From NCBI RefSeq assembly GCF_040932435.1, contig NZ_JBFQGA010000002.1:124001-188000 (forward strand): DNA of 64,000 bases, written 5' to 3'. Position 1 is the first letter of the stretch, and each line of letters starts with the position of its first letter. The notes beneath the pieces are model-generated. The model saw nothing but the letters and a program-made list of their open reading frames with translations, searched no databases and was not told where the DNA came from. The stretch is from Kluyvera sp040932435 (lineage in GTDB: Bacteria > Pseudomonadota > Gammaproteobacteria > Enterobacterales > Enterobacteriaceae). The position numbers were made by a program, and so were the translations under genes. Below are positions 59,675 to 64,000 of the stretch, in pieces.

Positions 59675-60619
59675 ATGAAGCACAAGCAGGATCCACACGC
59701 GCATTCCGTACCTGATGATGGTAATGGCCGCCGCTTGCTGCTGGCTTTCGGCGTTACGGCTGGTTTCATGGTCATTGAAGCCATCGGCGGGGTTGTATCC
59801 GGTTCGCTCGCGCTGCTCGCCGATGCCGGGCACATGTTAACGGACTCTGCCGCCCTACTATTCGCCCTGCTGGCAGTGCATTTTGCCCGGCGTCCTCCAA
59901 GTGGACGGCACACTTTTGGCTGGTTACGTCTTACCACCCTTGCCGCCTTCGTTAACGCTATTGCCCTGCTGTTCATCATCATTTTGATTGTCTGGGAAGC
60001 GGTGAAGCGTTTCTATACCCCACAGCCGGTAGCAGGAGCGACCATGATGGTGATTGCCGTCGCCGGGCTGCTGGCGAATATTTTGGCATTCTGGATCTTG
60101 CATCGTGGCAGTGAGGAAAAAAACCTGAACGTGCGTGCAGCTGCGCTGCATGTGATGGGCGATCTGCTCGGCTCGGTAGGGGCGATTATCGCGGCGGTCG
60201 TTATCATGACTACCGGCTGGACGCCTATTGACCCGATTTTGTCGGTGCTGGTTTCTTGTCTGGTTCTGCGAAGCGCGTGGGGGCTGCTAAAAGAGAGTCT
60301 CAATGAGCTGCTTGAAGGCGCGCCGAAGTCCATGGATGTCGCTGCATTAAAACGCAATATGCGCCGTACGCTACCGGAAGTGCGCGATGTCCATCATGTG
60401 CATGTATGGTTAGTTGGCGAGAAACCGTTGATGACGCTGCACGTGCAGGTGGTGCCACCGCACGATCATGACGCCTTGCTGGGAAGGATCCACCATTTTC
60501 TTGAACAGCAGTACCAGATTGACCATGCAACGGTACAGATGGAATACCAACCCTGTAGCGGCCCGGAATGCCACCTTAACGAGGCACATTCCGAGCATGG
60601 GCATCATCACCATCATTAA
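59675..60619 (+). CDS. zitB: Zinc/cadmium cation-diffusion exporter ZitB
   Basis: ZitB is a CDF-family Zn2+/H+ antiporter of the inner membrane. The 314-residue product has six membrane helices, the HxxxD zinc sites (DAGHMLTDSAALLF in helix 2 and HVMGDLLGSVGA in helix 5), a cytoplasmic metal-binding domain (PEVRDVHHVHVWLVGEKPLMTLHVQV) and a histidine-rich tail (HGHHHHH). The N-terminal tail is shorter in histidines than in E. coli. Its last four bases overlap the pnuC 3' end. Confidence 0.94.
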   Translation: MKHKQDPHAHSVPDDGNGRRLLLAFGVTAGFMVIEAIGGVVSGSLALLADAGHMLTDSAALLFALLAVHFARRPPSGRHTFGWLRLTTLAAFVNAIALLFIIILIVWEAVKRFYTPQPVAGATMMVIAVAGLLANILAFWILHRGSEEKNLNVRAAALHVMGDLLGSVGAIIAAVVIMTTGWTPIDPILSVLVSCLVLRSAWGLLKESLNELLEGAPKSMDVAALKRNMRRTLPEVRDVHHVHVWLVGEKPLMTLHVQVVPPHDHDALLGRIHHFLEQQYQIDHATVQMEYQPCSGPECHLNEAHSEHGHHHHH

Positions 60620-61335
60620 TGAGATAGCGCGCGAGAGCCGCGCTCACGCGCGCTATTCATCCACATACGGCTGCCGTTCAGGGCGATAAAGGTCAGGATC
60701 AGGTATTCCAGCGCCATGGCATAGACACCCTGCAAAGTGAAAATAGCCACGCTAATCACATTGATGACCACCCACAGCAGCCAATTCTCAACGTATTTTC
60801 GCGTCATCAGGATCATCGCCGCAATCGACAACACCATCATGCAGGAGTCCCAGAATGGGAATGCGTCCGGCTGCAAGGCGGGCATCGTCACGTTCATCCC
60901 CAATCCCTGCATTACGTCCACCGCCACACGAGTCAGCACGGCAAATACCGGGTCGATATAAACAGACATCAGGCCAATCGCAATAACGCAGGCTGCCAGC
61001 CAGGCTAACGCTTTCGGCAGCGGGAGCCAACGGATCTGCAGTTCCGCTTCATGATGACCGGTTTGCCGTGACCACGCGTACCAGCCATAAATGTTGGCAG
61101 CGAAGAAGAAAACCTGCAGTAGCAGGCTAGCGTAGAGCTGGATCTGGAAAAAGATAATGGCAAACAGCGTGACGTTAATCAGCCCGAAAAGATAGTTAAC
61201 GATCTTCTCAAGGCTTGCCAGCCAGATACACAGCAGACCCGCGATGGTGCCTATCGCTTCAATCCATGACAAGTCATACCCACCTGCGCCTATTGGGATG
61301 TGCACCAGAATGTTTTGCGTACTTAAAAAATCCAT
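60616..61335 (-). CDS. pnuC: Nicotinamide riboside transporter PnuC
   Basis: PnuC imports nicotinamide riboside by facilitated diffusion. The 239-residue product has about seven membrane helices and family motifs NVTLFAIIFFQIQLYASLLLQVFFFAANIYGWYAW and WLLWVVINVISVAIFTLQGVY. It follows nadA by 23 bases on the same strand and should be co-repressed by NadR. Confidence 0.94.
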   Translation of the reverse strand: MDFLSTQNILVHIPIGAGGYDLSWIEAIGTIAGLLCIWLASLEKIVNYLFGLINVTLFAIIFFQIQLYASLLLQVFFFAANIYGWYAWSRQTGHHEAELQIRWLPLPKALAWLAACVIAIGLMSVYIDPVFAVLTRVAVDVMQGLGMNVTMPALQPDAFPFWDSCMMVLSIAAMILMTRKYVENWLLWVVINVISVAIFTLQGVYAMALEYLILTFIALNGSRMWMNSARERGSRALSH

Positions 61336-61358
61336 TTCAACTCCAGCATGTTAGACGG

Positions 61359-62402
61359 TTACCCTCGAAGTGTAGCCGCAAAATCAAGCATACGGTTCAA
61401 CGGTATTAACGCGCCCTGGCGAAGTTGCTCATCGACATGGATTTCATGCGCCGCGCCACCGTTCTCGAGGCTTTCGGCAATGGCCTTAAGGCCATTCATC
61501 GCCATCCACGGACAATGTGCACAGGTGCGACAGGTTGCCCCTTCCCCAGCGGTTGGCGCTTCAAAGAGTTCTTTTTCAGGAACTGCCTGCTGCATTTTGT
61601 AGAAGATGCCGCGATCGGTAGCCACAATCAGCTGCTGATGTGGCAGGGTTTTCGCCGCGTTAATCAGCTGGCTGGTAGAACCTACCGCATCGGCCATATC
61701 AACAATAGCCTGCGGTGATTCTGGATGTACCAGCACCGCCGCCTGCGGATAGAGCGACTTCATCCGGCTCAACGCCTGGGTTTTAAACTCGTCATGAACG
61801 ATACACGCGCCTTGCCAACACAGGACATCGGCACCGGTTTGTTTTTGCACATAGCGGCCCAAGTGACGATCCGGCGCCCAGATGATTTTCTCACCCAAAC
61901 TATCAAGATGTTCAATTAGCTCGACGGCGATGCTCGAAGTTACCACCCAATCAGCGCGCGCTTTTACTGCTGCAGAGGTGTTGGCGTAAACCACCACGGT
62001 GCGATCCGGATGCGCATCGCAGAAAGCGTTAAACGCGTCGATTGGACAGCCGAGATCCAGCGAACATTCCGCATTCAGCGTTGGCATTAGAATCGTTTTT
62101 TCCGGGCTCAGGATTTTTGCCGTCTCGCCCATAAAACGCACACCCGCAACAAGCAGCGTTGAGGCCGCATGTTTTGCGCCAAAACGCGCCATCTCCAACG
62201 AGTCAGAGATACAGCCACCGGTCTCTTCCGCCAGTTGCTGGATCTCAGGGTCGGTATAATAGTGCGCGACCATAACCGCATTACGCTCTTTGAGTAAGCG
62301 TTTGATTTTTTCACGATAAAATTGTTTCTCATCGTGAGTTAACGGCATTGGCTTCGGCGGAAATGGGTAAATCGCTGCTTCTGGATCAAACATCACGCTC
62401 AT
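61359..62402 (-). CDS. nadA: Quinolinate synthase NadA
   Basis: NadA condenses iminoaspartate with dihydroxyacetone phosphate to quinolinate in NAD synthesis, using a 4Fe-4S cluster. The 347-residue product has cysteines in AECSLDLGC, VLCWQGACIVHDEF and CRTCAHCPWMAMN (cluster ligands fall in these three blocks), and MVAHYYTDPEIQQLAEETGG. The ATG at 62402 (MSVMFDPEAAIYPFPPKP) follows E. coli; a further ATG sits one codon upstream. Confidence 0.96.
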   Translation of the reverse strand: MSVMFDPEAAIYPFPPKPMPLTHDEKQFYREKIKRLLKERNAVMVAHYYTDPEIQQLAEETGGCISDSLEMARFGAKHAASTLLVAGVRFMGETAKILSPEKTILMPTLNAECSLDLGCPIDAFNAFCDAHPDRTVVVYANTSAAVKARADWVVTSSIAVELIEHLDSLGEKIIWAPDRHLGRYVQKQTGADVLCWQGACIVHDEFKTQALSRMKSLYPQAAVLVHPESPQAIVDMADAVGSTSQLINAAKTLPHQQLIVATDRGIFYKMQQAVPEKELFEAPTAGEGATCRTCAHCPWMAMNGLKAIAESLENGGAAHEIHVDEQLRQGALIPLNRMLDFAATLRG

Positions 62403-62474
62403 CATGCTTCTCGTTTTACTGGCTTAACGAAATAAGCGGTATTCAGGCTATGGTCTGCCACAACCGCGCTTTTA

Positions 62475-62492
62475 TGTTTTATATGCTAAACA
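62475..62492 (-). promoter_or_regulatory. NadR box of nadA-pnuC
   Basis: Minus strand TGTTTAGCATATAAAACA fits the NadR box TGTTTA-N6-TAAACA with one mismatch, 73 bases before the nadA start. Confidence 0.78.
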
Positions 62493-62610
62493 AGATAGCG
62501 GATTACGTCAGAAAAGTCGTGATGAATTTTGAGCGTTCGTTGGACTCGCCCGTGATGAGTTACAGGGACGCTTAAAGATATGTTTAGTGAATTGAGTTTC
62601 TAAATCGCGG

Positions 62611-62640
62611 ATAGCAAAAAGGCGCCTTTAGGGCGCCTTT
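62611..62640 (-). terminator. Terminator of the tRNA operon
   Basis: AAAGGCGCC and GGCGCCTTT pair around TTTAG; on the minus strand a T run (TTTTTGC) follows. It lies seven bases past the last tRNA. Confidence 0.88.
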
Positions 62641-62646
62641 CTACAC

Positions 62647-62722
62647 TGGTGGGGCGTGCAGGATTCGAACCTGCGACCAATTGATTAAAAGTCAACTGCT
62701 CTACCAACTGAGCTAACGCCCC
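62647..62722 (-). tRNA. tRNA-Lys (UUU)
   Basis: A 76-nt tRNA with encoded CCA; acceptor GGGGCGT/ACGCCCC, anticodon TTT in the loop CTTTTAA, TTCGAAT T-loop. Identical in its mature sequence to the other three Lys copies here. Last gene of the five-tRNA transcript. Close to E. coli lysT except for the acceptor pair (C-G for T-A). Confidence 0.96.
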
Positions 62723-62757
62723 CAAATATGGGGTTTTACAACTTTACTCTTTCAGGA

Positions 62758-62833
62758 TGGTGGGGCGTGCAGGATTCGAACCTGCGACCAATTGATTAAA
62801 AGTCAACTGCTCTACCAACTGAGCTAACGCCCC
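62758..62833 (-). tRNA. tRNA-Lys (UUU)
   Basis: Second-last gene of the cluster, 76 nt with CCA encoded; same mature sequence as the other Lys copies, with anticodon TTT. Confidence 0.96.
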
Positions 62834-62879
62834 ATAAGGGTGCTGCCTGAAAGATTTTTACTCGGAACCACCATTAAGA

Positions 62880-62955
62880 TGGTGGGGCGTGCAGGATTCG
62901 AACCTGCGACCAATTGATTAAAAGTCAACTGCTCTACCAACTGAGCTAACGCCCC
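62880..62955 (-). tRNA. tRNA-Lys (UUU)
   Basis: 76 nt with encoded CCA, anticodon TTT; same mature sequence as its neighbours. Lies three bases from tRNA-Val. Confidence 0.96.
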
Positions 62956-62958
62956 GAG

Positions 62959-63034
62959 TGGTGGGTGATGACGGGATCGAACCGCCGACCCCCTCCTTGT
63001 AAGGGAGGTGCTCTCCCAGCTGAGCTAATCACCC
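62959..63034 (-). tRNA. tRNA-Val (UAC)
   Basis: 76 nt; acceptor GGGTGAT/ATCACCC, anticodon TAC within CTTACAA, T-loop TTCGATC, encoded CCA. This is the E. coli valT type. Only one Val copy is present in this cluster. Confidence 0.96.
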
Positions 63035-63089
63035 GATACTGCGCTGGATACTGCTTTTCGTGGTTTACACCACGCTCTACCGAAGTAGA

Positions 63090-63165
63090 TGGTGGGGCGT
63101 GCAGGATTCGAACCTGCGACCAATTGATTAAAAGTCAACTGCTCTACCAACTGAGCTAACGCCCC
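63090..63165 (-). tRNA. tRNA-Lys (UUU)
   Basis: First gene of the cluster on the minus strand, 76 nt with encoded CCA, anticodon TTT. Corresponds to lysT position in E. coli, downstream of cpoB. Confidence 0.96.
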
Positions 63166-63290
63166 ACTATTTTCGCCGCTTTCAGGCTGTTTGATATCCC
63201 TTGGCAACGGCGGCATATATTACTGAATTCAGAATTCAGCGCAACAAAAATTTCGACAAAGATCGCTTAACTGCTTATGTTTCATGCGGC

Positions 63291-63320
63291 AAGACCAGAA
63301 ATAACACGATTTCTGGTCTT
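63291..63320 (-). terminator. Hairpin after cpoB
   Basis: AAGACCAGAAAT and ATTTCTGGTCTT form a perfect 12-bp stem with loop AACACG, about ten bases past the cpoB stop. No T run is seen on the minus strand. Confidence 0.65.
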
Positions 63321-63330
63321 ACTTTACGCA

Positions 63331-64000
63331 TTACAATCCGCTAAGACGTTTTTGCGCCTGTTTCGCACCGTCGGTACCTGGGTACTTGCTGACAACCTGC
63401 TGGTAAACCGCTTTCGCTTTTGCGGTATCCCCTTTGTCCTGCATGATAACCCCGACCTTAAACATCGCGTCCGCCGCCTTTGGCGACTTCGGATAGTTTT
63501 TCACTACCGATGCAAAATAAAACGCCGCATCATCTTTTTTACCCTTGTTGTAATTCAACTGCCCCAGCCAATAATTTGCATTTGGCTGATAAGTTGATTC
63601 AGGGTACTTTTTGACGAAGTTTTGGAATGCTGCAATCGCGTCATCCTGGCGAGCGTTATCCTTCACCAACGCAATCGCTGCGTTGTAGTCGGTATTCGCA
63701 TCGCCCGTCTGCGCAGGCACGCCTGAAGATGCCGTATCGCCGCCTGCAGGCGCTGCTGCTGCCGCCGCATTGCTTTGGTCACCCGAAGCTTGCTGCGTCT
63801 GCGCACCGCTGCTACTGCCGCTAAGGCTGTCAATTTGCAGCAAGATCTGTTTTTGACGATCAACAACCTGATTCAGCTGATACTGACTTTCCTGGATCTG
63901 ACCACGCAGGGCATCAATATCGGTCTGATTATCGGAGAGTTGCTGCTGGAGTTGGGTCAAAAGCTGACTGTGAGCATTAGAAATACGCTCGAGTTGAGTG
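63331..64000 (-). CDS. cpoB: Cell-division coordinator CpoB (YbgF), N-terminus beyond window
   Basis: CpoB is a periplasmic protein of the Tol-Pal system that couples PBP1B action to outer-membrane constriction. The visible 223 residues continue in frame to the window edge (TQLERISNAHSQLLTQLQQQLSD). They show an N-terminal trimerising coiled coil, a low-complexity Ala/Gly/Ser/Gln linker (about 50 residues) and a TPR domain (YNAAIALVKDNARQDDAIAAFQNFVKKYPESTYQPNANYWLGQLNYNKGK). The signal peptide is outside. In-frame Leu/TTG codons inside the coiled coil should not be taken as the start. Confidence 0.95.
   Translation of the reverse strand, partial: TQLERISNAHSQLLTQLQQQLSDNQTDIDALRGQIQESQYQLNQVVDRQKQILLQIDSLSGSSSGAQTQQASGDQSNAAAAAAPAGGDTASSGVPAQTGDANTDYNAAIALVKDNARQDDAIAAFQNFVKKYPESTYQPNANYWLGQLNYNKGKKDDAAFYFASVVKNYPKSPKAADAMFKVGVIMQDKGDTAKAKAVYQQVVSKYPGTDGAKQAQKRLSGL

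Noticed and set aside
62647..63165. Regular near-identical repeats resembling a CRISPR array
   Set aside because: The repeats are complete tRNA genes with cloverleaf and CCA; spacers are irregular in length and no cas genes are near.
63025..63216. 63-codon minus-strand frame near the tRNA cluster
   Set aside because: It runs through tRNA-Lys and part of tRNA-Val, so it is not a protein gene.

Overview
The window is a chromosomal segment from a member of the Enterobacteriaceae. Nearly every protein can be matched by eye to an Escherichia coli counterpart, and the gene order follows the E. coli 17-19 minute region (ompX-dps-glnHPQ ... bio ... gal ... nadA), read in the reverse of the K-12 map direction. 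It is not E. coli itself: several K-12 genes are missing (ybiO, mcbA, ybiI, ybiC, ybhMNOP, opgE/mntR next to ompX), and several operons sit here that K-12 carries elsewhere. REP/BIME palindromes of the enterobacterial type (GCCGGATGGCG...TTATCCGGCCTAC) lie in many gaps.

Layout. 1-5.5 kb: tail of a NicO nickel/cobalt exporter, ompX, rhtA, dps, and glnHPQ with a sigma-54 promoter and two NtrC sites. 5.5-12.5 kb: rlmF, a flavin-reductase-like gene, Fur-controlled fiu with ybiX, ybiJ, and ybiB. 12.5-22.5 kb: SOS-controlled dinG, rhlE, and the cecR-ybhGFSR drug-efflux operon with a perfect 20-bp palindromic operator, then ybhQ. 22.7-27.5 kb: ybhL, moaABCDE behind a molybdenum-cofactor riboswitch, and ybhK (yvcK family). 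27.5-31.1 kb: a lipid A modification locus, eptA-basR-basS, with a PmrA box upstream. A convergent 30-codon gene follows it, resembling the LpxT inhibitor PmrR and carrying its own PmrA box. 31.3-39.4 kb: uvrB (LexA box, DnaA boxes), the divergent biotin genes bioBFCD/bioA around a BirA operator, and ybhB. 39.5-43.8 kb: a mannitol operon, mtlADR, with four CRP sites. It lies exactly where E. coli has the lambda attachment site between ybhB and ybhC, and a sequence very like lambda attB survives just beyond mtlR. 44-52.7 kb: ybhC, pgl, ybhA, modABC, acrZ, modE, modF. 52.8-58.3 kb: galETKM with both GalR operators, and gpmA with a Fur box. 58.3-64 kb: aroG (TyrR box), zitB, pnuC-nadA (NadR box), five tRNA genes (four identical Lys, one Val), and the truncated cpoB.

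How the parts work together. Molybdate uptake (modABC), its sensor (modE) and cofactor synthesis (moa, with its riboswitch) form one theme. Galactose and mannitol catabolism (gal, mtl, pgl, gpmA) form another, largely under CRP. Envelope and stress functions (ompX, cecR-ybhGFSR, acrZ, eptA-basRS-pmrR, dps, dinG, uvrB) form a third. Most of the window is conserved core chromosome. The accessory signals are the PmrA/EptA island with its small convergent gene and the mannitol operon at the lambda attachment locus. Gene names rest on remembered E. coli and Salmonella sequences; no database search was run.
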